From contig BSWB01000007.1 in NCBI GenBank assembly GCA_033239125.1, positions 108,072,082-108,136,081 on the forward strand: a stretch of DNA of 64,000 nt, in the 5' to 3' direction. Of this stretch, positions 1 through 10,159 are shown one piece after another (positions within the stretch are counted from its first letter, which is position 1; the number at the start of each line of letters is the position of its first letter). The stretch is from Fagopyrum homotropicum (Eukaryota; Streptophyta; Magnoliopsida; Caryophyllales; Polygonaceae). The notes under the pieces are model-generated. The model made no database searches and was not told the DNA's origin. It was given only the letters and a program-made list of their open reading frames with translations. Both the position numbers and the translations under genes were made by a program.

Positions 1-459
1 GACTTTTTCAGTAGGGACTTTTGGGTTGTCCGGGCAAGCTTGACCGGAGCCTGGTGCATGCGTTTGGTCAGTCACAAGGTGAGTGTCTGAGTTGGAAGCA
101 TGTGTTCCAAAGCTACCGGATGGGCAATCCTGGCCATTAGTGGGGGCAGTCATAGATGTGGGATGGTTTTTGGGTATGTCTGGAGGAGCTGTTAGGGTGG
201 TTTGGGGTTTGGATGGGTGGACCGGTGAGGTAGGGAGTGGCGGGAAGAGTTCCTCCGAAGAGAGTGCCGGTGGTGGAAGGGTTGAGGAGTTGCTTGCTAG
301 TCGTCTATTGTTGGACATGATAAGGTCTTCGGGTATGGGCTCGAAAGGGCTTTCTGGCGAGGAGGGTGGTTTGGGTGAAGGTTTGGTCGGAGCAGTGTGT
401 TTGTGGTTGAGTTCCGAGATCTTCATTGAGTGTTTCTTGGTTCTCTTGGTGGTGGCCAT
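1..459 (-). CDS. N-terminal part of an unidentified Pro/Ser-rich protein, cut by the left edge
   Basis: On the minus strand an ATG at 457-459, in a favourable context (accATGG), opens 153 codons with no stop to the window edge. The protein begins MATTKRTKKH (basic) and continues into a low-complexity region rich in Pro, Ser and Thr. I see no domain, signal peptide or membrane segment. The 5' leader upstream (about 460-530) is GC-rich for this flank and repeats a gcgcgttctcg word. Plant LINE ORF1 or gag-like proteins can have such N-termini, and so can host proteins, so I give no function. An antisense reading frame over the same bases (83-586) looks like a shadow. Confidence 0.4.
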   Translation of the reverse strand, partial: MATTKRTKKHSMKISELNHKHTAPTKPSPKPPSSPESPFEPIPEDLIMSNNRRLASNSSTLPPPALSSEELFPPLPTSPVHPSKPQTTLTAPPDIPKNHPTSMTAPTNGQDCPSGSFGTHASNSDTHLVTDQTHAPGSGQACPDNPKVPTEKV

Positions 460-1694
460 GGTGAGGGAGTCGGCGCGTGAGGCGCGTTCTCGGGACAAAG
501 GGAGGCGCGTTCTCGAGTTTGTTATTGCCTTTTTAATTCACCCATACTACCTAGTTGAAGAAGGTGTATCGTTAATGAGTTTATAATTTTGATTGTCGTA
601 ATAAATTTGCAATCACCATATCAAAACCTTCAATATTGCTTTTGTAGATTTGAATCGTGACTACTCTTCGTCGTCTACTAGTCTTCATCTTGAACATTCA
701 TTTTCTTGATTTAAAGTTGTATGTTGCATACCCTGTGGAGTTCTACAAAATGAAATCGTTGAATGAAGGTAATTCTTGTAAATCTTGTAGTTGCAATCAT
801 GTACCTTTCTTGTGTATTTGATAGTTTCTTGTACTATTGGATATCCCTATTGTTGAATTATTGTCTTATATTAATCTTAGTTCATGTAAAATGCAAGTTT
901 TATAAATTCTTGTAAGACATGTATCATAATATTACTTGTAGGTAACGTGTAAGATTCTTATATATGGCTTGTACACGCTTGTACCGTTCTTGTAAATCAT
1001 GATCATAAAAATGGTGATATCTTGTACATACCGTAAATTTTGCAGGGGCGTCTTCTTCTCCACACGTTGGGCAAGAATGGTGTTGAACTTTTGTTCCACC
1101 TAGAAGTTCGGTTGAGGCTTAAACTAGTGAGTGAGTTTTTATTCCACATTGCTCTCGCTAGACATAAATTGGATAAAACAATTCAACTGCTCAAGCAGGA
1201 ATGAATAAGGGTTGAAGCTTCAACTTCTCTCTCGCTTGAACCAATATGTTTGGATGAAACGCTTCAACTGTGTGATGTTTTCTTTTTATTAATGATATTA
1301 CGTAAATTATTCTATCACTTATCCACCTTCTTTAATTAGGTTATTGTGTAATAATTTCCAAATTCTCTTGTAACTAAATTGGATGAAATTGAGCTATGGT
1401 AATAAGGACAAATATGATATTATTAATTAAATATGCTATTTAGTTAATAAATTATTGACATATGTTATTTAGTTAATGAATTTTATGTTGGGGTGCATTT
1501 CATTCAATTCCCTCTATCTTATATCTTTGTTTTTTAGGTTTTAGTATATAAATAACAACACAAAGTAGAGAGAAGTTTTATGAAGATTTTTCTCTACAAA
1601 AAGAGTTATGAAAAGGATGAATGAAAGAAGAATGACAAATATAAGATATGAGATACCTCTAGTGCATCAAAATAGAAAAAAATATATTAGGAGT
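460..1694. other. AT-rich intergenic DNA, no gene seen
   Basis: No coding frame, LTR boundary or RNA gene is recognisable. The stretch 760-1010 repeats loose 'cttgtaa' words. Around 1160-1270 there are two loosely similar 'ttggat(a/g)aaac..ttcaact' segments, but I cannot define an element from them. Confidence 0.5.
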
Positions 1695-2326
1695 ATATCA
1701 GTTAGGTGGGAACGGGACGAGATTGATGCCATCCCACGTCCCAACTGGGCTATTATATGAGAAAAGATCGGGACGGACCCTGTGCTTTGTAGATGAATCC
1801 TGTTGAAGATCGGGACATGACCAATTCCGCTTGATTCTTATGATTGCTTATAGTGTTTAAACATTACGATTTACCCACAGATGTTTTGTGTATATCATAC
1901 TGAAAATTAAAGACATCAAGTTTTCTAATAATCCAGAATAACATATTACATAATCTTCTCAAAAATAAAATTGACTTTTGTTTAAACATCCAAAATAAAG
2001 GTACAAACCGTTAAAAATCATAAATGTATGTTGGTCATTTGATAGTTTGTCAATTTGGGCATGTATAATTTTGTTTAACCTATATAACTAATGCTTTTGA
2101 GCTTGATATTCAATTTTATTTATACTTTATTTAAAATTTTATTACAAACGGGATGAGAACGGCCTAGTAGGATGTAGAAGTTAAGGTATGTATCCCATTC
2201 TTAATGTTTTTTGGCGGGACGAGTTCGGGATGAGATAACTATTTTTGGATGATTCTTGCAAGAATCGAGATGGGATCAGGACGAGACCGGATAAGATCAG
2301 AATTTGTGTCCACCCCTAATGTCAGT
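1695..2326. mobile_element. Non-autonomous hAT-like DNA element with 8-bp target duplication
   Basis: The element proper is 1703-2318 (616 bp). It starts taggtggg and ends with cacccctA, so the ends are a degenerate inverted pair of the TAGGGGTG type common in plant hAT elements. Flanking octamers atatcagt (1695-1702) and atgtcagt (2319-2326) match at 7 of 8 positions, the duplication size expected for hAT. The subterminal regions are rich in gggacg/cgggac words. The interior is AT-rich and carries no transposase. Confidence 0.55.
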
Positions 2327-2468
2327 GGATCAATTTGATATCCATATATTTAGATGTGAATATTTTTATGTTGATATTTATATATGATCCAGATATGAAT
2401 ACCGAACAAGCCCTTATGTTTATTCCATTTTAACCTATCTTTTATAAAGGTTCCTTTTTAACATTATT

Positions 2469-4160
2469 TGAATAATTAAAAATAGCGAACCCGCAGTGTA
2501 CGGAACGATTGTAATAAAAGCAAGAATTCCAGGGTCTAACACAAGGACTATGGTGAAACAAAGATCGGTAATTCAGGTTGTCAATAAAACACGAGCAACA
2601 AAGCAAAGCTATCAAAGATGATATAATAACCAGGTAAAAGGAATGCAGATTGTAGAGATTAAACCATCCAGTTGTTGTTCCGACTCAAGATATCAAAAGA
2701 TAATGTGGACAAAGCTGAGGTTTGCAAAGGGAAGGTGTTTCCAAGGCAGGAATAGATCACCGGGTAAGTCTCACTACTCACTATCCCAAACCAAAGATCC
2801 TTTTACCGGGTAAGTCTCAAGGTACTAAGGAAAGGAACTATAATCTCAAACCAACACACCACCCAAGGGGATAAATCAACCTTTACCGGGTAAGTCTCGG
2901 GCTAACTCTCAAAGATGGGATGAAGGAACACTCAAACCCCAATAAAGGATAAACCTTTATTACCTACACTCATGATATTGGGTAAAAAACAATATTTCAC
3001 CGGGTAAGTCTCATCCTAGGCTTGTGTTGAACCAAGAAAAGTATAACAAGGATAAGATTTGGAAAACTGAAACCTGAACTCAGATAAGGATCAGGAAAGG
3101 GCTCGCCTCGCTCAGTTAGTATCCCATCTCGGTCGAGATGTTCCACGACTGAACGAGATGTTTGTCGGTTAAGGTAAAAGCTTGAGCTTTCAGTGTCCAC
3201 TGGGATAAAGGCTCATTCTATCATCGTCTTTCCCACAACTTTCAGCCAATCACCCTAGAATCGCATAAAGAACTTAGCCAACAATTATCATGATAACAAT
3301 AATCAAATATGTGAGAAAGGAATCAATATTCAAACAAGAAAACCTTAACACAAAGGTCTTAATAACTGAATCAAACAAACAAGCAATCAATGTTCCTCAA
3401 TCATAAATCAGAAAAGACGACAAAACCAAACCAAACTAAGAAAATCTTACAAACTTCCTTCAAACTAGCTTCCTTCCTTCCTTGATCTTCAACCTTCAAA
3501 ACTTCCTTCAACTCTGGAGAACTACTGCTCATCTGATCCGGAATTTCCGAGATAGCTGAATTCCAGAAAATCAGCCTCTTTATGTAGGAGAATTATCTTC
3601 CAAAGAATATATATCTTAAAAAGATAATTTCCTTCAAAAATATATCCATATCTTCCAAAATATATCAGCAAAAAAGATATGCTTCCTTCCAAAAATCCAT
3701 CCAAAAATATGTGATATTCACTTTCCAAAAATAGAAGATCTCAGCCAAAGATAAAGATCTTGTGTCCCGTCATCACTTCGCCTTGGTCCAAACGCTCCTG
3801 AAGATCACCTCGGTCGAGGTGGTATTGTAGCTGACCGAGGTGAGTCTCAACTAAGAGTGAATCTCTCTAATCTGGTCCAAAATCAATCTTTTATCTCATT
3901 TCCATGCTTCTTGAGCTCTTCTTATAACTCCTCAATGCTCCAAAATGTATCTCCAATGACTCCTTAGCTTCCTTAACTCTATTTCGGTCCAAAACGTGCC
4001 ATTTTCCCTACAATTACAACGAAACTAGGTTTAGACCTCGCTTCTTGCAAAGGTAGACAAAACAACAATATAATCAAGGAATATACATCCATACATGCAG
4101 ATTTATGAAGATAAAACGTCCAAACCAATCCCAAAATATAGACTATAATACATGCTATCA
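2469..4160 (-). repeat. AT1 3' LTR, distal end missing
   Basis: Aligns by eye with 6895-8627 through most of its length, from gaataatt (2469) to atgctatca (4160). The first about 60 bp (tgttcggtccaag...) are absent. It contains four ACCGGGTAAGTCTCA copies starting at 2759, 2805, 2885 and 2999, and a perfect CACCTCGGTCGAGGTG dyad at 3806-3821. AT-rich tracts with agatct/aaaatata words lie between 3570 and 3760. The expected TATA region reads as a weak cataaag (about 3578-3590, read on the minus strand). Confidence 0.85.
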
Positions 4161-5857
4161 AAATACCCCATACTTTTTCCTTGCTTATCCCCAAGCAAGA
4201 TTCAAATCTTAGATGCAAGATATAATGGATTATAAGTCATCAAAAAGATCAATAAAAACATTTCAAAATATTTTGGTGGTGTGCTCCACTCATAGATCAC
4301 CCTAAGAGAATGTTTCATTGCAAATAAAATCAAGACATGATCAAAAGATTTTATAAATATAAGAAAGTTGTTCATCTTTGAATAAAATCATAGAATGCAT
4401 AATAAATCATATTTATCGAAATCAATCTGTATAATCCAATTTAAACCACCAAGTCAATCAACATACTCGAGGTCCAGAGGGCTTTGAAAAGAGGTCAAAA
4501 AACGTGTCAGGGTGGGATGTATATAGGGTAATGTGATGCTAGAATCTGGGAATAGGATCTTACTTCACTTTCTTTGAATCACAACATCTTCCACCAATAA
4601 GCTTTGCTTATTTTCACTTTTTACTTTACTTTTTGGGAACATGGATAGAGGTGCACAATAACCGAAGCCTAGGAGATCAACAATCATCAATTTTTCGAGA
4701 TGCTTCAGACCCTTGATGCACATACCATGACCCGTTAGGACTATTGATCAATCTGACTTTGGCAAGACACAAACACCCGGATATGTAAATGGTGCCGAGT
4801 TACTCGTCATCAAGATCAACGTCCCCAAACCTAATTTGTTTCTTTCTAACACTTCCAGCCAAGATCTCAACTTCACTTCACTTACTTTTCGTCACTTGCA
4901 TCCAAATTCCCGGATAGGTAAAGGGAGGAAAATAAGTATATGAGGGGCTAAAGCATGGTTAAGAAGAAGAAGAAGAAGAGAATGAAGTTCCTTAATTATC
5001 ACAGGAAGAATGTGAGAGAACTCATAATGTGGTGTCAACCTTCAAATCCAACATAGTTTTGATAAAAACAAAGTATTAAATATGCTAGAATTTCAAACAA
5101 AGCATTTATCAACTTAAACATATCATAAAACTTTTCGAGCATATAAAGATTTCAAAGCCAATCTGCAGACAAAAATCTTCATCGAGGTCATATCCAGAGA
5201 AGAAGCACAAAATGTTTCGAAAAACCTTTCAGTTAAGAGCCATCTCGGTCGAGGTGTTTTGACGTCATCCGAGGTGTTCAACCTCGATCGACCATGAACA
5301 TCTCGGTCGAGCCATTTTTTTTTCGAACTGGTTTTTAACGTTTTTCTCAAACAAAAACCTATATATATGCATGTAATGACAGATAAGCACATAGAGCCAA
5401 ATAAACAATAATATCCAGCAATAGAGTTACACAAGCCATACACATAAGTCAAGTAATACATCCAAATACCCCATACTTAGGACACAATGTCCCAATGGAT
5501 CAAATATAAGTCTAAAGATCAAAGTACTCACCCGATATAGGATGAACTGCATAATAAATAAGAAAACGTTGCATCTCAGTTGGCGAAGAACGTCTCGGTC
5601 GAGGTGCTGTGACAGCAACCGAGATGTATCTCAGTGAAACTCCGTCTTATCAATTCCTTGAACGTCAGTCCTTCCATGTATCTCCTGAGTTGTAATTCCT
5701 TCTTAGAGAGTACTTGATTCCTATCTAGGAGGACACAAAAACACGAAGCAAACTATCTAAACTAAGCTAGAAAAGGGAAAAGAAGCAATACCTTGGGTTG
5801 CCTCCCAAGAAGCGCTTGGTGTAAGGTCGCTAGCCGGACCTTTCTCCATGGAATTAC
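4161..5857 (-). other. AT1 3' untranslated region with polypurine tract, hairpins and dyads
   Basis: Non-coding. Next to the LTR, 4161-4173 reads on the element strand as gtatggggtattt, the polypurine tract. A perfect 7-bp stem hairpin aataagctttgcttatt lies at 4596-4612. A block at about 4650-4830 is strongly conserved in AT2, AT3 and AT4. Dyad-type CCTCG/CGAGG clusters lie at about 5242-5315 and 5590-5628. A cttggg/cccaag hairpin sits at 5792-5809, just downstream of the ORF. The short minus-strand frames in this stretch (for example 5123-5461) show no protein family and run through the dyads. Confidence 0.7.
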
Positions 5858-6460
5858 TCAATCTACCTCGAACACCTTGGAGTTCTCATCACATCCATCA
5901 TAAAACTCTTCTAAAAAGATTCCGGTTCTTAATTTCACCGGAAAATGGTAAGATCTCCCACGTACAAGTTTGTACGGTTTGATTCTCACCGGAATCCTTT
6001 TAGCTTTCCTGCACTTTAATGGGACATAATCTAGCCTTGCGTCCCATCCTTTCCTGGATCTAGAAATCAGCTTCTCATAAATCCTCTTTGCTTCCCCATC
6101 TCCATCTTGGGGATGACGTATGGTCTTTGTCAAGTAAATGACCCCATACTTGAACAAAAGGCACTTCATCGCCTTAACAGTGAAGTGCTTGCTAGGTCCG
6201 TTCCTCGTAGTCCAAGGGGCATCTTCTTTCAGCAAATATAAGGGAGATTTCATTTTGACCTTAGGAGGTTCTTTCGGAAGAGACCTCCAACTCTTCGGTG
6301 CATCCCTGTATTGATTAGTAATTTCAAAGGGATTTTTAAAGGGGGTAAGAGAGTATACCGGATCAAGCGTTTCAAGCTTTAGGATGAGAATCATGTCAAG
6401 AGGAGAGTTTGCACATGGAATCTCTACTATCTTCTCCGGTTGTGCCTCAACCTGGGCCAA
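5858..6460 (-). CDS. Degenerate integrase-like ORF of AT1 (200 codons, uninterrupted)
   Basis: The frame opens at TTG 6458-6460; the first ATG is about 22 codons in. Residues about 85-180 align by eye with the AT4 integrase core: shared words are KYGV, HPQ, EK..SR.RK.W, PY.LV.G.S and H.PV.L. The second catalytic Asp is Asn (N87), yet Glu 123 is kept with the 35-residue spacing of a D-35-E pair. The first catalytic Asp and the zinc finger are missing, and residues 1-80 are unlike any integrase part I know. It sits exactly where integrase ends in the siblings, just before the conserved cttggg hairpin. An active recombinase is unlikely. It is either a relic that stayed open by chance or a retained accessory protein. 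The upstream frame (6446-6770) overlaps its start. Confidence 0.6.
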   Translation of the reverse strand: MAQVEAQPEKIVEIPCANSPLDMILILKLETLDPVYSLTPFKNPFEITNQYRDAPKSWRSLPKEPPKVKMKSPLYLLKEDAPWTTRNGPSKHFTVKAMKCLLFKYGVIYLTKTIRHPQDGDGEAKRIYEKLISRSRKGWDARLDYVPLKCRKAKRIPVRIKPYKLVRGRSYHFPVKLRTGIFLEEFYDGCDENSKVFEVD

Positions 6461-6770
6461 TGTCGTCTTTCATCTTGTCCATCACTTTTAACATCTTTTC
6501 CAGCATCATCTGTATCTGATCCTCAGAGGTTTGTTGTGAAGGTTGCACTTGAACCATATAAGAGATGTCTTCTTACTCATCAAATGTGTGAGGGGGATTA
6601 AGCTCATCCCAATATGCGAGTTCATCCTCAATGGCTTCCTCTCTTTTTCTTTTGTCACTAAACCAATAATAGGCATACTTCTCCTCCAAATATTCATAAT
6701 GGTCTGCCCTACCAAGTTGTCTTGCTCTCCAAACTGGTTCAAATGCAAGTTCATAGCGACTCGCATCCAT
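6446..6770 (-). pseudogene. AT1 leader ORF, unknown charged protein with one internal stop
   Basis: Starts at ATG 6768-6770 (MDASRYEL...), 124 codons after the primer-site side of the LTR, where gag would begin. It is rich in Tyr, Glu and Arg, with a likely helical stretch, then a TAA stop after about 65 codons. The same frame continues after the stop with a Gln/Met/Lys-rich tail and ends at a TGA near 6446, overlapping the integrase-like ORF in another frame. No zinc knuckle or gag core is visible. It may be a short gag-like protein of a non-autonomous family. Confidence 0.4.
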
Positions 6771-6870
6771 TGGAAATCTTGAAAACTACAAAACTCATAG
6801 GAAAAGATCAAATGCAAAAACAAAAGCTTCCAAGCTAGACAACCAAATACCGAGCTCGGTCTTGACCAAG

Positions 6871-6888
6871 TCCCCGGTAACGGTGCCA
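6871..6888 (-). other. AT1 primer-binding site (tRNA-Asp, two mismatches to AT2/AT3)
   Basis: On the element strand this reads TGGCACCGTTACCGGGGA, the position and sequence type of a tRNA-Asp primer site. AT2 and AT3 have TGGCGCCGTTGCCGGGGA. Both differences are G-to-A on this strand. Confidence 0.75.
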
Positions 6889-6894
6889 AAAACT

Positions 6895-8627
6895 TGTTCG
6901 GTCCAAGAGGTGTGTGCAAGCTTTAATATTTATACCAAGAATAATTGCAAATAGCGAACCCGCATTGTACGGATCGATTGTAATAAAAGCAAGAATTCCA
7001 AGGTCGAACACAAGGACTATGGTGAAACAAAGATCGGTAATTCAGGTTGTCAATAAAAGACAAGCAACAAAGCAAATCTATCAAAGGTGATATAATAACC
7101 ACGTAAAAGGAATGCGGGTTCTAGAGATTAAAGCATCCAGTTCTGGTTCCGACTCAAGATCTCAAAAGATAACGTGGACAAAGCTGAATTTTGCAAAGAG
7201 AAGATGTTTCTAAGGTGGGAATAGATCACCGGGTAAGTCTCACTACTCACTATCCCAAACCAAAGATCCTTTTACCGGGTAAGTCTCAAGGTACTAAGGA
7301 AAGGAACTATAATCTCAAACCAACACACCACCCAAGGGGATAGAATCAACATTTACCGGGTAAGTCTCGGGCTAAGTCTCAAAGATGGGATGAAGGAACA
7401 CTCAAACCCCAATAAAGGATAAACCTTTATTACCTACACTCATGATATTGGGTAAAAAAACAATATTTCACCGGGTAAGTCTCATCCTAGGCTTGTGTTG
7501 AACCAGGAAAAGTATAACAAGGATAGGATTTGGCAAACTGAAACCTCAACTCAGATAAGGATCAGGAAAGGGATTTCCTCGCTCAGTTAGTATCCCATCT
7601 CGGTCAAGATGTTCCACGACTGACCGAGGTGTTCGTCGGTTAAGGTAAAGGCTCAAGCTTTCAGGGTCCACTGGGTTAAAGGCTCATTCTATCATCGTCT
7701 TTCCCACAACTTTCAGCCAATCACCCTAGAATCGCATAAAGAACTTAGCCAATAATAATCATGATAACAATAATCAAATATGTGAGACAGGAATCAATAT
7801 TCAAACAAGAAAACCTTAACACAAAGGTCTTAATGACGGAATCAAACAAGCAATCAATGTTCTTTAATCACAAATTAGAAAAGACAAAAAAACCAAACCA
7901 AACTAAGAAAATCTTACAAACTTCCTTCAAACTAGCTTCCTTCCTTATTTGATCTTCAACCTTCAAAACTTCCTTCAACTCTGGACAACTACTGCTCCTC
8001 TGATCCGGAATTTCCAAAATATTTGAAATCCAGAAAATTAGCCTCTTTATGTAGAAGAATTATCTTCCAAATATAATATATCTTAAAAAGATAATTACCT
8101 TCAAAAATATATCCATTTCTTCCAAAATATATCAGCCAAAAAGATATGTTTCCTTCTATAAATTCATCCAAAAATATGTGATATTCACTTTCCAAAAATA
8201 GAAGATCTCAGCCAAAGCTAAAGATCTCGTGTCCCTTCATCACTTCGCCTCGGTCCAGACGCTCCTGAAGATCACCTCAATCGAGGTGGTACTGTAGCTG
8301 ACCGAGGTAAGTCTCAACTGAGAGTGAATCTCTCTAATCTGGTCCACAATCAATCTTTTATCTCATTTCCATGCTTCCTGAGCTCTTCTTATAACTCATC
8401 AATGCTCTAGAATGTAGCTCCAATGACTCCTTAGCTTCCTTAGCTCTATTTCGGTCCAAAATATGCCATTTTCCCTACAATCACAACGAAACTAGGTGTA
8501 GACCTCGGTTCTTGCAAAGGTAGACAAAACAACAATATAATCAAGGAATATACATCCATACATGCAGATTTATGAAGATAAAAATTCCAAACCAATCCCA
8601 AAATATAGACTATAATACATGCTATCA
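6895..8627 (-). repeat. AT1 5' LTR
   Basis: Begins tgttcggtcc and ends gctatca (TG...CA), 1733 bp. ACCGGGTAAGTCTCA copies start near 7227, 7275, 7357 and 7480. Upstream of the promoter (element orientation) the dyad cluster lies at about 8245-8310 and includes the variant cacctcaatcgaggtg. The right end abuts TK1 LTR sequence. Confidence 0.85.
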
Positions 8628-9850
8628 GCTACACATCCCCGCCCCCGCGGCTGCCTGTTCCCCCGCCCCCGCGCCCTTGTTTGGCCGCCCCCGCGGTTCT
8701 TCTAAAGTAATTCCCGTTCTTGGTGAGTTGCTTCTTTCCTTACTTCCTTTTCCCTTTCCTTATGCTACATCATGCTAGATTTGGCCTAAATGATTAGTGT
8801 AAATGCCAGCTAGTGGCTTGTTGATCCCTTTGACTTATTTATGCCTTTGAGCTATGTTGTTGATGACGTTCCTTGTGAAGCTTGAGACTAGGAATCCTTA
8901 TCCTAGCATTTTGAGATCTTTAGCAATCATTGAGACTAGAAGATGGGTACTTCTAGCACGCTGCAGTAGATCTATTACAAATCATTGAGACTAGTAGCAT
9001 GTAGGCTTTTATCATTCGTTCACTTTCTGATTTCCGATGCCTTGTTTGAGCAGGCATTCTTTCTTTCCTTTTGGAAGTTGAGCAATAGCGGTTTTCTGAG
9101 TTTACCTTCGAGTGAGGTAAGTCCCTTGGACTTACTTAGATGCGTTATGTATAATGGTTGGACCGTATTGGTCGTATGTGTTTATATTTTATCGTTATAA
9201 TGGATAACCAAAGTAGGATGACCTTATACCGTAATTGTCCCAAGTGTATGATAATCGGGCGGTGACCACTTGTCTAGTTCTACAGGAGACTAGGAGGTGC
9301 TCTTGCAACCCAGGCCCACAGGTAACGTATAATATTGATCTATTCTTGTCGGCAGACGGAAGCGGAGGTGAGTTTTGGGATATTCTCGTGTGACAAAAGA
9401 ATTTGAATTAGTAATGGATAACTTAATGAAAGATAATAACCGATTGTGTGAGAGCATGCTATGTGTTTACCTTCTTATGTGTGTTTGTGTCTTTACTGTC
9501 TTTCTGATATTTAGAATGTTAGCTAACGGTTTATACCGATATTGTAGATGTCCCGTAGGTTAGAGATGCTGCTGAGTGATCCGTACAGTATGGTCAGCCG
9601 GGGTTCCCGTACATTATCGGACGGGATTGGGTTTATAATTATGTTGTTGTCTTTCTCTTTGTTTTGAACTCGGTCGCGAGTCTTTTACGCTTCCTTTTGT
9701 TATAAGCTTTGGATTCATTATAAGTTTTGATTTTTATTTATTTGTGCCTTGTTGTAAGATCCGATGTTATCGTTGCTACTCTGAGGGTTGGGACCTATTA
9801 TGAGGTCCTAGCCCGTGACACTTCAAGTTTCCAAAACTTGGGATGTTACA
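8628..9850 (+). repeat. TK1 5' LTR, first ~600 bp lost
   Basis: Matches 36111-37311 of the TK1 3' LTR from ctacacatcc to the terminal gatgttaca. The first third is replaced by AT1. It contains GC-rich gcccccgcgg words (8638-8697) and a perfect 8-bp stem hairpin gtaagtcc-ctt-ggacttac at 9117-9135. Confidence 0.85.
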
Positions 9851-9853
9851 ATA

Positions 9854-9865
9854 TGGTATCAGAGC
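9854..9865 (+). other. TK1 primer-binding site (tRNA-iMet)
   Basis: TGGTATCAGAGC, three bases after the LTR end at 9850. This is the standard plant initiator tRNA-Met primer site used by chromoviruses and Copia elements. Confidence 0.9.
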
Positions 9866-10159
9866 TCTAGGTTGGGAACAATGGAACTCATAATCTTCTA
9901 AATATCGAATATATAAGTAAACAGAACCCGCAAGGGGTCCACGTTTTCCAAAGGGGGTTTTTGTTTTAAACTTGTCGGTTTGGGATCAATTTACGGGCGA
10001 CAACCACTACTGCCACGAATCTCAGTAGTTAGTTTTCTTTTATGTTGGCCTTTTTGTCCTTTTTAGATTTCTACAGTAGTTGATAGCGTGGCCTTATATA
10101 TCTATAATTATCCCTATCGTAGGTGGTGCGTACTAGAGCTACATCTTCTATGGGGCGAG
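9866..10159 (+). pseudogene. gag: TK1 leader and first codons of gag
   Basis: Leader of about 250 bp, then an open frame ending ...SSMGRGR at the SL1 target site. The frame includes ATG 10150-10152; a slightly earlier GTG at 10123 may be a mutated start. The next gag codons lie at 11759-11790, between SL1 and AT2, and the frame resumes at 30598. Confidence 0.55.

Larger units (their letters stand above)
2469..8627 (-). mobile_element. AT1: non-autonomous Athila-like retrotransposon, left LTR truncated
   Basis: Minus-strand element with 3' LTR 2469-4160, polypurine tract next to 4161, short internal region 4161-6894, degenerate tRNA-Asp primer site 6871-6888 and 5' LTR 6895-8627. It has no gag core, protease, reverse transcriptase or RNase H. 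Its only long ORF is integrase-derived. The right side joins TK1 LTR sequence at a point equivalent to about 600 bp into the TK1 3' LTR, so AT1 inserted into the TK1 5' LTR. The left end lacks about 60 bp of LTR and the expected TK1 flank, so a later deletion removed the junction and no target duplication can be read. It belongs to the same lineage as AT2-AT4 but is clearly diverged. Confidence 0.85.

Noticed and set aside
83..586. Plus-strand 167-codon ORF
   Set aside because: Antisense to the more plausible minus-strand frame, low-complexity Gly/Val composition, no family features.
2759..3013. Regular short repeats resembling a CRISPR array
   Set aside because: Four copies at uneven spacing inside a plant LTR, with the intervening sequence conserved between LTRs; no cas genes and clearly eukaryotic DNA.
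4979..5130. Possible host gene exons in AT1 3' region
   Set aside because: The same sequence recurs in AT2, AT3 and AT4 3' UTRs, so it is element sequence.
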